NCBI GenBank assembly: GCA_934654835.1
Contig: CAKUGY010000016.1
Coordinates: 1-49,615 of the forward strand
Source of the DNA: an uncultured Collinsella sp.
Lineage (GTDB): Bacteria; Actinomycetota; Coriobacteriia; Coriobacteriales; Coriobacteriaceae
Length of the DNA: 49,615 nt
Direction: 5' to 3'
Under the pieces are notes generated by a model. It was not told the origin of the DNA. It did no database searches and was given only the letters and a program-made list of their open reading frames with translations. Of the stretch, positions 1 through 7,380 are shown piece by piece (positions within the stretch are counted from its first letter, which is position 1; each line of letters begins with the position of its first letter). Both the position numbers and the translations under genes were made by a program.

Positions 1-96
1 AGTTCCGGAACCGGGCCCTTGCGGCGTAGTCGCTATTTATTCAGTCCAAGTTTCGGGGTGCAGTTCACTGTCCCCTTCGTGGTGGTCTGGGCCAGT

Positions 97-234
97 TTGT
101 CTCGATCTGTAACAGTTAGGCCGGCAAGACCGGGCTTGGTGTTACAGATCGAGATTTTTCGGTCGCCCCCTGCGATTTGTCTAAATCTGTAACAGGAAGA
201 GACGATTTAGCCCGCTAGGTGTTACAGATTGAGA
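97..234. repeat. Two tandem copies of a long hairpin
   Basis: The first 243 bases hold no gene. They contain two related inverted repeats. Copy 1 pairs TCTCGATCTGTAACA (100-114) with its exact complement at 140-154. Copy 2 pairs 180-194 with 220-234, with two mismatches. Both share the core ATCTGTAACA / TGTTACAGAT, and the repeats are spaced by about 80 bases. Copy 1 is followed on the plus strand by five T residues, so it could end a transcript from a gene left of the window. The role is otherwise unknown. Confidence 0.7.
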
Positions 235-243
235 TAAAAGCCC

Positions 244-888
244 CTAGTCGCAGGTGATGTCGAGGTTCTTGCCGGTGAGGCCTACGTAGCCGCCCTCAGC
301 TGCCTTGGGGCTATCGGCGTGGCAGAGGACCCACTTGTCGGCCTTCCAGTAGCAGTAGCTGTCACCGGCGGCGGGCATGTCGGCTGCGGCCTCGGGACGC
401 GGGCCGTTGGTGCCGGCGGGCAGCGCAACCATCACCTGGAAGCCGCCGCCGTCGACCATGCACGGCGTGTAGTGGAGCGTCGTGGCGTAGACCTCAACGA
501 GCGTGCCGGCCGGCGCGCGGAATGCCTTGACCTGCGCGGTGTCGAGCTTGCCGTCGACGATCTGCTCGCGCTTGGCCAGCAGCAGGACAAAGTCACGGGC
601 GCCCAGGTTGAACTCGCTGGCGCGGTGATACTCCAGGCAGTTGAGCTTCGTGTTGTGGCCGTTGCACCAGCCCAACTGGAAGGGACGGCCGCCGTACATG
701 AGCAGACCGAGTGTGTCGGCACCTTCGACTTGCTCGAGCTCGGGCGCGGAGGCCACGTACTTGCTGCCCTCGGGAATGGGCGTGGCGGAGAGCGCCTCGA
801 CAAGCGGGGCGGTCAGGCTGGAGGGCACGTCGTCCCACACGCGGCCGTAGGACTTGAATTCGGGATCGTTGACAGAGTAGATATGCAT
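244..888 (-). CDS. DUF4867 family protein
   Basis: The protein has 214 residues starting at ATG 888 (MHIYSVNDPEF), which has an AGGAG site five bases upstream; a GTG two codons earlier is too close to that site. It resembles the DUF4867 family, compact cupin-like proteins of unknown function found in gut Firmicutes and Actinobacteria, often near sugar genes. No signal peptide or membrane segment is seen, so it is probably cytoplasmic. It stands alone, downstream of luxS on the same strand but separated from it by a terminator and its own likely promoter. Family naming is from recognition of the sequence, not from a search. No reaction can be assigned. Confidence 0.7.
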   Translation of the reverse strand: MHIYSVNDPEFKSYGRVWDDVPSSLTAPLVEALSATPIPEGSKYVASAPELEQVEGADTLGLLMYGGRPFQLGWCNGHNTKLNCLEYHRASEFNLGARDFVLLLAKREQIVDGKLDTAQVKAFRAPAGTLVEVYATTLHYTPCMVDGGGFQVMVALPAGTNGPRPEAAADMPAAGDSYCYWKADKWVLCHADSPKAAEGGYVGLTGKNLDITCD

Positions 889-897
889 GTTCACTCC

Positions 898-923
898 TGT
901 TCGTAATTGTGACTATACGAACA
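898..923 (-). promoter_or_regulatory. Promoter/operator of the DUF4867 gene
   Basis: On the minus strand a TATAGT -10 box lies at 917-912, about 25 bases before the start codon. It is bracketed by the inverted hexamers TGTTCG (898-903) and CGAACA (918-923). The arrangement could be an operator overlapping the promoter. No good -35 box was found. Confidence 0.35.
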
Positions 924-962
924 TTCTAGAACAAACACGAGCGATTTTGAGCGCTCGGCACG

Positions 963-994
963 AAAAAGCGCCCTCGCAAAGTGCGGAGGCGCTT
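963..994 (-). terminator. Rho-independent terminator of luxS
   Basis: Read on the minus strand, AAGCGCC pairs with GGCGCTT, with further pairing inside, and the hairpin runs straight into TTTTT. It lies 32 bases after the luxS stop codon. Confidence 0.8.
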
Positions 995-1025
995 CCATTG
1001 CAATCGTTGATCCTACGAGCAGCCC

Positions 1026-1514
1026 TTATGCCTGCTGATAGTGCAGGTGCTTCTCGTCGATATCGGCCAGGTCTCGGTCGAGGTAGCGGCGCGCAAGCCA
1101 GTTTGCCATGGGAAGGTTCTGATCCAGGTAGTTGCCGCACTCCTCGGGAGCGGCTCCGGGAACATCGCCCTCAAAGCCGGCGACGAATTCAAACAGCTCG
1201 CGCACGAGCGGCAGGATCTCCTCGCTCGTCACCTCGCCAAACACGACCAGGTAAAAGCCCGTACGGCAGCCCATGGGGCCAAAGTAGACGATACGGCTCG
1301 ACCACTCGGCATGATTACGCAGGAACGTCGCGCCCAAGTGCTCGATGGTATGGCACTCGGCCGTGTTCATGACCGGCTCCTTGTTGGGCGTGGTCAGGCG
1401 CAGGTCAAAGGTGGTGACGGCGGTACCGGTCGCCGAATCGCGGTCGATGCGGCTCACGTATACGCCGGGCTCAAGCAGCAGATGATCGACAGAAAAGCTC
1501 GCAATGCGCTCCAT
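1026..1514 (-). CDS. luxS: S-ribosylhomocysteine lyase LuxS
   Basis: LuxS cleaves S-ribosylhomocysteine to homocysteine and DPD, the precursor of autoinducer-2, as part of the activated methyl cycle in the cytoplasm. The 162-residue length is normal for the family. The metal-binding HTIEH motif is at residues 55-59, with the third ligand Cys126 in ECGNYLDQNL, and the active-site Cys83 sits in GCRTGFY. All key residues are present, so the enzyme should be active. The start has GAGAGGATC upstream. It appears to be transcribed alone: no pfs/mtnN or methionine genes are beside it. Confidence 0.97.
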   Translation of the reverse strand: MERIASFSVDHLLLEPGVYVSRIDRDSATGTAVTTFDLRLTTPNKEPVMNTAECHTIEHLGATFLRNHAEWSSRIVYFGPMGCRTGFYLVVFGEVTSEEILPLVRELFEFVAGFEGDVPGAAPEECGNYLDQNLPMANWLARRYLDRDLADIDEKHLHYQQA

Positions 1515-1534
1515 GGCAGATCCTCTCGGTAGTC

Positions 1535-1611
1535 AATTTGAGACGGGGCTCTTTTAGCTGGTTGGAATGGTCGCACCAATCATACCAGTCAAAAAAGCCC
1601 CGTCCCAAATT
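1535..1611. repeat. Intergenic inverted repeat, GCCCCGTCCCA type
   Basis: Positions 1535-1555 and 1591-1611 form an imperfect inverted repeat around the core GACGGGGCT / AGCCCCGTC. A sister element sits at 15291-15352 with the same arms. It lies between luxS and the kinase operon. Confidence 0.6.
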
Positions 1612-1628
1612 AGCTACCTGGGACGAGG
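1591..1628 (-). terminator. Terminator of the isomerase-transketolase-kinase operon
   Basis: On the minus strand CCTCGTCCCA (1628-1619) pairs with TGGGACGGGG (1607-1598), with one G-T pair and an 11-base loop, followed by C and six T residues. It lies about 40 bases after the kinase stop codon. Confidence 0.7.
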
Positions 1629-1666
1629 ACCAATGAGTTTTTAATCCCCGTCCCAGAAAAATCATC

Positions 1667-3157
1667 TTAGGCAGTGTACGAGATAGTCGCCTCGACGGCG
1701 TGGCGCCAGCCGGCGATCTTTTTGGCTCGCTCGTCGGCCGGCATGGCAGGCTCCACAATGCCGCGGGCGCCGTAGACGTCGACGACGTCGCGCGTGTACA
1801 TGCCCAGCGCAATGCCGCAGGCCCAAGCCGCACCCAAGCCGCTCATCTCGTCGTTGCTCGCGATGCGGATGGGCGAACCCACCAGGTCGCTCTCAAACTG
1901 CATCAGATACGCATCGCGCGTGGGACCGCCGTCAACACGAAGCTCGGACAGCGCCGCGCCCGAATCCTCGACCATTGCATCGATCACGTCGAAGATCTGA
2001 TAGGCGATCGACTCGTCGGCGGCCTTCACGAACTCCGCACGACCCGTGGTGCGCGTCATGCCAAAAACGCAGCCCTCGGCGTCGCTTGCCCAGTGCGGCG
2101 CGCCCAGGCCGGTAAATGCCGGCACAAAGTAGACGCGGCTCGCCGGGTTGGCGGCATAGCACAGGTCGGTAACTTCCTCGGGGTTGTTGATGAGCTCCAG
2201 ATCGTCGCGCAGCCACGTCTTGACGGCGCCGGCATAGCTCACGTTGCCCTCGAGCACGTACTCGGTCACGCCGTCCATGCGCCACGCGAGCGAGCTCGAA
2301 AGGCCATGCGAGCTGGCGACAAACTCGTCGCCGACGTTCATCATGACCGAGCTGCCGGTGCCGTACGTGGCCTTGGCCATGCCACGGCTGTGGCAGCCCT
2401 GCGCAAACAGGGCGGCGTGGCTATCTCCCAGCACGCCGTGCACGGGCACGGGCGCCGGCAAAAAGCCGCCCAGGTCCGTTGTACCAAACAGACCGTCGGA
2501 GTCGGTCACCTGCGGCAGGCAGGCAACATCGATGCCAAAGGCCTCGCACACCGGCTCGCTCCAGCAACCGTGGCGCAGGTCGAACAGCTGCGTACGGCTG
2601 GCGTTGGACCAGTCGCAGCGGAACTCGGTGCCGCCCGTGAGCGTCCAGACCACCCAGGCATCGATGGTGCCCAGGCACAGCTCGCCCGCCGCAGCGGCCT
2701 CGGCAGCCGCCGGAACGTTTGCGAGAATCCAGGCCATCTTGCCCGCCGGATAGTAGGGCGAGAGCACCAGGCCCGTCGTGTCGCGCACCAGCTCGGCCAC
2801 GCCTTCGCGCGCGGCCAGCTCGTCGCACAGCTCGCGGGCGCGGGCGCACTGCCACACCACGGCATCGCACAGCGGCTCGCCCGTCGCGCGGTTCCAGGCA
2901 ACGGTAGTCTCGCGCTGGTTGGAGATGCCGATACCGGCGACATCGGCCGGGTCGACCCCGGTCTCCTCCACCACGGCGCGCGCCACGGCCAGCACGTTGG
3001 CCGCGATCTCGGCCGGGTCATGGCTCACCCAGCCGGCCTCGTTGACGATCTGGCGATGCGCGCGGTCGGCACGATGAATCAGATGGCCGCCCTCGTCCAC
3101 CAGCAGCGCCTTGGTGCCCTGCGTAGACTGATCGATTCCGATGATGTAGCGGCCCAT
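1667..3157 (-). CDS. FGGY-family sugar kinase, probable D-apulose kinase
   Basis: A 496-residue FGGY carbohydrate kinase, the usual length. The ATPase-fold start IGIDQSTQGTK (6-16) and the likely catalytic base Asp245 in GVLGDSHAAL are intact. ATG 3157 is chosen because AAAGGGG lies just upstream; an upstream TTG in frame lacks a good site. General similarity is to glycerol and pentulose kinases, but it is the last gene of an operon with a sugar isomerase and a split transketolase, next to an apiosidase-like gene. In the known apiose pathway an FGGY kinase (ApsK) makes apulose 4-phosphate, so that role is proposed here by context. Glycerol or xylulose as substrate is not excluded. A perfect 16-bp palindrome separates it from the transketolase genes and may tune its expression. 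Confidence 0.85.
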   Translation of the reverse strand: MGRYIIGIDQSTQGTKALLVDEGGHLIHRADRAHRQIVNEAGWVSHDPAEIAANVLAVARAVVEETGVDPADVAGIGISNQRETTVAWNRATGEPLCDAVVWQCARARELCDELAAREGVAELVRDTTGLVLSPYYPAGKMAWILANVPAAAEAAAAGELCLGTIDAWVVWTLTGGTEFRCDWSNASRTQLFDLRHGCWSEPVCEAFGIDVACLPQVTDSDGLFGTTDLGGFLPAPVPVHGVLGDSHAALFAQGCHSRGMAKATYGTGSSVMMNVGDEFVASSHGLSSSLAWRMDGVTEYVLEGNVSYAGAVKTWLRDDLELINNPEEVTDLCYAANPASRVYFVPAFTGLGAPHWASDAEGCVFGMTRTTGRAEFVKAADESIAYQIFDVIDAMVEDSGAALSELRVDGGPTRDAYLMQFESDLVGSPIRIASNDEMSGLGAAWACGIALGMYTRDVVDVYGARGIVEPAMPADERAKKIAGWRHAVEATISYTA

Positions 3158-3175
3158 GGCCACCCCTTTCAAAAT

Positions 3176-3210
3176 GAATGTGACAAAGGGACTGTCCCTT
3201 TGTCACATTC
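3176..3210. repeat. Perfect 16-bp palindrome inside the operon
   Basis: GAATGTGACAAAGGGA (3176-3191) and its exact complement (3195-3210) are separated by only CTG. In RNA this is a very stable hairpin between the transketolase stop and the kinase ribosome site. No T tract follows, so it looks like a processing, stability or partial attenuation site rather than a full terminator. The core GGGACTGTCCC recalls the other GGGGACAG/CTGTCCCC repeats of this window. Confidence 0.8.
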
Positions 3211-3213
3211 TAA

Positions 3214-4155
3214 TTACTCTGCGGGCAGGAAGTCCTTGACGGTCTTGGCAATGCCTTCGCCGGTGAGACCGTAGTGTGCGAAGACCTCGGGCGAGGTGCC
3301 GGTGATGACCGGCGCGTCGGGCAGGCTCAGGCACTTGACCGGACGCGGGCAATGCTCGCCCACGACCTGCGCGACCATGGAACCCAGGCCACCGAAGGGG
3401 CTGTGCTCCTCGACGGTCACGACAGCGCGCGTGGCACCGGCGGCCTCGATCACGGCCTCGGCGTCGAGCGGCTTGACGCAGTACATGTCGAGCACCGTTG
3501 CCGAGATGCCCTGCTCGGCCAGCAGGTCGGCGGCGTCCACGGCATGGCGGACCATCTCGCCGGCGGCGACGATCGTCACATCGGTGCCGCGGCGCACCCA
3601 GGTGGCTCGGTCCATCTGGAACGGGCACTCGTCCTCGGTGTACACGTCCTCGACCGGGTTGCGGCCCACGCGGATGTAGGCCGGCTTGTTGTCGACGACC
3701 AGGGCGCGCACGAGCTCGGCGGTCTGGAAGCGGTCGCTCGGCAGATACACGCGCATGTTGGGGATCGCGCTCATGGCGGCGATATCCTGCGCAGAGTGGT
3801 GGCTCATCCCTAAGGCGCCGTAGGACACGCCGCCCGAAATGCCGATGAGCTTGACGTTGGTGTTGGAGTACGAAACGTCGACCTTGCACTGCTCATACGA
3901 ACGCGTGGTCACAAAGGACGCCGGCGAGGCGGCCCAGGCCTTCTTGCCGCACGAAGCCATGCCGGCGGCGATGCTCACCAGGTCCTGCTCGGCGATGCCG
4001 ACCTCAACGGACTGCTGGGGATACTGGTCAAAGAACGGCGTGAGCGACGCGGAGCCGCGGGAGTCGGAGCACAGGACGACGATGTCCTTATCGGTTGCGG
4101 CGGCCTCGAGCAGCGTGTCGCAGATAACCTTGCGGTTGGCGATCTTGTTAGCCAT
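3214..4155 (-). CDS. Transketolase C-terminal subunit (probable apulose-4-phosphate transketolase, B-type)
   Basis: A 313-residue protein with the pyrimidine-binding and C-terminal domains of a transketolase split into two chains. The segment VEVGIAEQDLVSIAAGMA carries the conserved Glu that activates thiamine diphosphate. ATG 4155 (MANKIANRK) overlaps the stop of the N-terminal subunit by 8 bases (4148-4155), so the two subunits should be made together in equal amounts. Split transketolases are common in Firmicutes and Actinobacteria; one known split enzyme, AptA/AptB, works in apiose breakdown. The operon partners here fit that role, but a general pentose-phosphate transketolase cannot be ruled out from sequence alone. 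Confidence 0.9.
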   Translation of the reverse strand: MANKIANRKVICDTLLEAAATDKDIVVLCSDSRGSASLTPFFDQYPQQSVEVGIAEQDLVSIAAGMASCGKKAWAASPASFVTTRSYEQCKVDVSYSNTNVKLIGISGGVSYGALGMSHHSAQDIAAMSAIPNMRVYLPSDRFQTAELVRALVVDNKPAYIRVGRNPVEDVYTEDECPFQMDRATWVRRGTDVTIVAAGEMVRHAVDAADLLAEQGISATVLDMYCVKPLDAEAVIEAAGATRAVVTVEEHSPFGGLGSMVAQVVGEHCPRPVKCLSLPDAPVITGTSPEVFAHYGLTGEGIAKTVKDFLPAE

Positions 4156-4984
4156 TGATGGCCTCCTTGTGGGCAGAGAAATCGGCGATGATCTGGGCGT
4201 ATTCCTCGTCGTTGGGCAGATGGTGATGCCAGCCGGCCTTGTCCTCCATGATGGGCGAGCCATAGCCCTTCACCGTGTTGAGGATGATGACCGTTGGCTT
4301 TCCCTTGGTCTCGGCGGCAAGCGTCAGCGCGGCGTCGATGGCCTGGACGTCGTTGCCCGGAATGGACAGCACGTTCCAACCGAAGGCGGCCCAGCGCTCC
4401 TCCTGCGAGTCCTGCTTCATGACGTCCTCGGTGCTGCCGCTGATCTGCAGGCGGTTGCGGTCCACGAGCGCGCACAGGTTATCGAGCTGGTAGTTGCCGC
4501 CGCTCATTGCGCCCTCCCAGACCGAGCCCTCAGCAAGCTCGCCGTCGCCCATGATGGTGTAGACGCGGTAGTCGCGACCGTCCATCTTGCCGGCGAGCGC
4601 CATGCCCACGGCCACGGGCAGGCCGTGACCCAGCGAGCCGGAGTTCATCTCGATGCCCTTGAGCTTGTTGTTGGGGTGGCCGATGTAGGGGCTGCCGAAC
4701 TTGGAGAAGCGGGCCTTGACGTCGTCGAGGTCCAGGTAGCCCTCGTGGCACAGCACCGCGTAGTAGGCCTCCATGGCGTGACCCTTGGAGAGCACGAAGC
4801 GATCGCGGTTGGGATCGTCGACGGTCTCGGGCGAAATGTTGAGGTGGTTGGCATAGAGGGTCATGAGCGCATCGATGACCGACATGTCGCCACCGATGTG
4901 GCCGCCGGCACCGGCCATGATGATATCGACGCAATCGCGGCGAAGGTCCCAACACAGGGACTCAAGCTCTTCGATAGTTGCCAT
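4148..4984 (-). CDS. Transketolase N-terminal subunit (probable apulose-4-phosphate transketolase, A-type)
   Basis: A 278-residue thiamine-diphosphate-binding half of a split transketolase. The cofactor motif begins GDGELAEGSVWEGAM and ends near the Asn of LVDRNRL; the N-terminal GHIGG and the HPNN loop that follows SPYIG are typical of the family. It follows the isomerase gene after only 2 bases and overlaps the C-terminal subunit by 8, with a GAGGAGAG ribosome site. In the apiose pathway this enzyme moves a ketol group from apulose 4-phosphate to glyceraldehyde 3-phosphate, giving xylulose 5-phosphate and DHAP. That substrate is inferred from context. Confidence 0.9.
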   Translation of the reverse strand: MATIEELESLCWDLRRDCVDIIMAGAGGHIGGDMSVIDALMTLYANHLNISPETVDDPNRDRFVLSKGHAMEAYYAVLCHEGYLDLDDVKARFSKFGSPYIGHPNNKLKGIEMNSGSLGHGLPVAVGMALAGKMDGRDYRVYTIMGDGELAEGSVWEGAMSGGNYQLDNLCALVDRNRLQISGSTEDVMKQDSQEERWAAFGWNVLSIPGNDVQAIDAALTLAAETKGKPTVIILNTVKGYGSPIMEDKAGWHHHLPNDEEYAQIIADFSAHKEAING

Positions 4985-4986
4985 TT

Positions 4987-6387
4987 CTACTCTCCTCGCA
5001 GGTAGGCTTTGACGTCTTCTTCGATGGGGTCGTACAGATCAGGAGCGATGCCGATGTACTTGCATGCCTCGTAGAGCACCGGCACCACGTTGGCGTGGAT
5101 GGCCACGCAGTGGTGGATGTAGGGGCCCTCGACGATCTTGGCCTCGAGGCGCTTGAGGTTTTCGACCTCGACCCACAGGTAGGTGCCCATACCGGCCGGG
5201 CCGTCGATGCCGCGGGCGTTGCCCAGCAGCAGCGAATACTCGCCGCTGTCGCCGTCAAAGCGGGCAAGGGTGAGGTCGCCGTGCTTGGCCTCGGCCGTCA
5301 GCGCGCCGGGGTGATCGAAGGCCAGCGGGTAGGTGAGCTTGGGCTTGACGGCAGCGCAGCTGCAGGGCCAGGGGCCGCAGTGCTGCAGCAGCTCGCCGTT
5401 CTCGTTGTCGGGATGGCGAACGGTCCAGTCGGCGAACATGCCGCGGTGACGGCCAAGATCGGCGGCCTCGACCATGAGCGCGGTGATGGCGCCGTGGATG
5501 TCGGTCTCGCAGACGACGGGGATGCCCATCTCGTTGAGGATGGCGTTGGCGGCGCAGGGCATAATGCCCAGCTCGTCCTGCAGGGCGTTCCAGCACTGGA
5601 TGGCACCGGCGTTGCAGCCGTACTTCTCGACCAGGCGCTTCATGGCGATGGCGAGTCCTGCGACCGCGGGGACCTTGTCCTCGGGGATGCAGATCTCAAA
5701 GCTGTCGGCGATGTGGGCGAGCATGGCGGACATGGCCTGCTCGTCGGCCTGGGCGTCGCGCACGGCCTGGACAAGCTCGGTCATGGGGATGGGCGAAAGC
5801 TGGATGTTGAACTTCTCGAGCAGCTCGCCCTCGTTGCACATGGTCGACCAGAAGTCGAACGGACGGGTGGCCATCTGCAGGATGCGGGTGTGCTTGAAGG
5901 TCTTAACGACGTTGCACACGGCCAGGAAGTCCCAGACGCCGCGCTCGAACTCGGGGTCGGTCAGACGGCAGTTGGTCATGTAGGTGAAGGGAACTTGGAA
6001 GCGGCGCAGGACCTTGCCGGTCGCGAACAGGCCGCACTGGCTGTCGCGCAGGCGGGTGCCGTCGGGCTCGGGGCGCTCGTCGCGCGGGCCCCACAGCAGC
6101 ACAGGCAGGCCGAGCTCGCGGGCAAGGCGGGCGCAGACGTACTCGGTGCCAAAGTTGGCGTGGCACAGCATGATGCCGTCGACGCCCTCGGCGCGGAACT
6201 TCTTGACGATGGGCTCGATATGGCTGTCGTCGAACAGCAGGCCCTCGTCGTTGATGTCGTCGATATCGACGATGTCGACACCGATCTCGCGCAGACGGTC
6301 AGCCGTCAGGCCGCGATACTTGATCGCGTCCGGCGCGCTAAAGATACTGCGGCGCGTAGGCACAAAACCGAGCTTGATCTTATCCAT
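4987..6387 (-). CDS. L-fucose/L-arabinose isomerase-family protein, probable D-apiose isomerase
   Basis: A 466-residue cytoplasmic protein of the L-fucose/L-arabinose isomerase superfamily (KLGFVPTRRSIFS at the N-terminus, a Rossmann-like first half, and a C-terminal half with HCGPWPCS and the YIHHCVAIHAN segment likely to contact metal and sugar). It heads a four-gene operon with a split transketolase and an FGGY kinase. Enzymes of this fold turn aldoses into ketoses. With an apiosidase-like glycosidase in the neighbouring operon, D-apiose to D-apulose (the ApsI step) is the best guess. L-fucose, L-arabinose or D-arabinose would need aldolases or epimerases that are not present here. GGGGAGGA lies eight bases before ATG 6387. 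Confidence 0.85.
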   Translation of the reverse strand: MDKIKLGFVPTRRSIFSAPDAIKYRGLTADRLREIGVDIVDIDDINDEGLLFDDSHIEPIVKKFRAEGVDGIMLCHANFGTEYVCARLARELGLPVLLWGPRDERPEPDGTRLRDSQCGLFATGKVLRRFQVPFTYMTNCRLTDPEFERGVWDFLAVCNVVKTFKHTRILQMATRPFDFWSTMCNEGELLEKFNIQLSPIPMTELVQAVRDAQADEQAMSAMLAHIADSFEICIPEDKVPAVAGLAIAMKRLVEKYGCNAGAIQCWNALQDELGIMPCAANAILNEMGIPVVCETDIHGAITALMVEAADLGRHRGMFADWTVRHPDNENGELLQHCGPWPCSCAAVKPKLTYPLAFDHPGALTAEAKHGDLTLARFDGDSGEYSLLLGNARGIDGPAGMGTYLWVEVENLKRLEAKIVEGPYIHHCVAIHANVVPVLYEACKYIGIAPDLYDPIEEDVKAYLRGE

Positions 6388-6407
6388 GTACGTCCTCCCC
6401 TAGTCAC

Positions 6408-6542
6408 ATGTTCAGTAAACAGACGCATGTTTCGTTTTGTTCTGTTTACTAAATGTTTTACTCTTTTGTTTAGTAGTTTAACGCGAAAGTCCCGTAAACG
6501 GTAGTGAAATCAGCCTAAACGGTATGTAAACAATCTGAACAT
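6408..6542. promoter_or_regulatory. Operator-rich promoter region of the isomerase operon
   Basis: The AT-rich gap contains a cluster of GTAAAC-like hexamers on both strands: at 6415, 6494 and 6526 on the plus strand, CTAAAC at 6515, and GTTTAC at 6443. AGTAAACAGA (6414-6423) and TCTGTTTACT (6441-6450) form a perfect 10-bp inverted repeat. ATGTTCAG (6408) and CTGAACAT (6535) form a perfect outer pair. TAAACAGA and TAAATGTTT also occur upstream of the LacI gene at 13017-14027, suggesting that regulator acts here. No clear -35/-10 pair was fixed. Confidence 0.6.
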
Positions 6543-6550
6543 ACAAGGGG

Positions 6551-6579
6551 AACAAAAAGAGGGTCCCGAAGGACCCTCT
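6551..6579 (-). terminator. Terminator of the PTS/apiosidase operon
   Basis: On the minus strand AGAGGGTCC, a TTCG loop and GGACCCTCT are followed by TTTTGTT. The stem is 9 bp and perfect with the stable UUCG tetraloop. It separates the PTS operon from the isomerase operon, so each needs its own promoter. The stretch from 6580 to 6667 shows nothing else. Confidence 0.9.
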
Positions 6580-6667
6580 CTATCCGTACCTGTATGTGAA
6601 CGGGCTCGTTGCCGTCTCTTCGGCGCAAGTATGTGCCGCGACAATGGCCTGTCGGCAAAGCCGGTGG

Positions 6668-6985
6668 CTAAGCACCCATCTTGCGATAGACGTCCACGAA
6701 CTCCTTGGCCAGGATGCCAAAGCCCTCGGCACTCATAAGCTGGTCCTCGGCATGAACGACCAAAAGGTCGATGCTCAGGTCCTCGCCGGCAGCCGTCTGC
6801 TGGACAAGGCCGCCGTGAGCCGCGTGACCCTCGGCATAATGCTGCTGGCCCTCGGCGATCTTTGCCTCGGCCTCTTCGAACTTACCGTCGCGGGCCAGGT
6901 GAATCGCATCGATATAGCAGCTACGCGCGCAGCCGACGCCTGCAATGATCTGAAAGCTCTGAAGCTGAATCTCTTCCGTCGTCAT
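6668..6985 (-). CDS. PTS lactose/cellobiose-type IIA component
   Basis: A 105-residue soluble EIIA of the Lac family. It takes phosphate from HPr on His78 (VVHAEDQLM, exactly where the LacF-type histidine lies) and passes it to IIB. The helical three-segment pattern and length are typical. It starts 2 bases after the IIB stop, so it is translationally linked. It is the last gene before the terminator. The substrate of the transporter is not readable from IIA. Confidence 0.95.
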   Translation of the reverse strand: MTTEEIQLQSFQIIAGVGCARSCYIDAIHLARDGKFEEAEAKIAEGQQHYAEGHAAHGGLVQQTAAGEDLSIDLLVVHAEDQLMSAEGFGILAKEFVDVYRKMGA

Positions 6986-6987
6986 GC

Positions 6988-7290
6988 TTACAGCCTCATC
7001 AGTTCCTTGGCTTGGGCTAGCGCCTTAACGCCGTCCATCATGCCGTAGGTGGTCATGGGGATCACGCCCACCGGCACCTCGGGACATGCGGCGCAGACCT
7101 CGTCCTTGGCATAGCCAACCTGCGGCCCAAGCAGGATGCAGTCGGCATTGCGGCCAATGGTCGCGGCCTCGTTGACGGCGTGGGCGGAGACCTCGCACTC
7201 CAGACCCTCGGCGTCAGCAGCCTTCTTGATGTTCTTCATGATGATGCTCGTGGACATGCCGCCGGCGCACATTAGAACGATGTTTTTCAT
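6988..7290 (-). CDS. PTS lactose/cellobiose-type IIB component
   Basis: A 100-residue EIIB of the Lac family. The phosphorylated cysteine is Cys8 in the loop MCAGGMSTS. ATG 7290 is selected because GGAAAGGA precedes it; the in-frame extension upstream is unlikely. It lies between the IIC gene (90 bases upstream) and IIA. Together with them it forms a complete sugar-phosphorylating transporter. Lac-family IIB proteins normally serve beta-linked disaccharides such as cellobiose or chitobiose. Confidence 0.95.
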   Translation of the reverse strand: MKNIVLMCAGGMSTSIIMKNIKKAADAEGLECEVSAHAVNEAATIGRNADCILLGPQVGYAKDEVCAACPEVPVGVIPMTTYGMMDGVKALAQAKELMRL

Positions 7291-7380
7291 TGCAGTTCCT
7301 TTCCTGTAACCCCTCACAGGGACTTATATGTTTCGGCGATCAACGCGATCGGCCGAACCTTCGAACTTGTGGACAATGAC

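Noticed and set aside
918..935. LexA/SOS box near the DUF4867 promoter (CGAACATTCTAGAACA)
   Set aside because: The second half-site does not have the required inverted order, and no SOS gene is present.
1667..3157. Glycerol kinase
   Set aside because: Overall similarity is there, but no glycerol facilitator or dehydrogenase is nearby; the operon has an isomerase and a transketolase, so a ketose kinase fits better.
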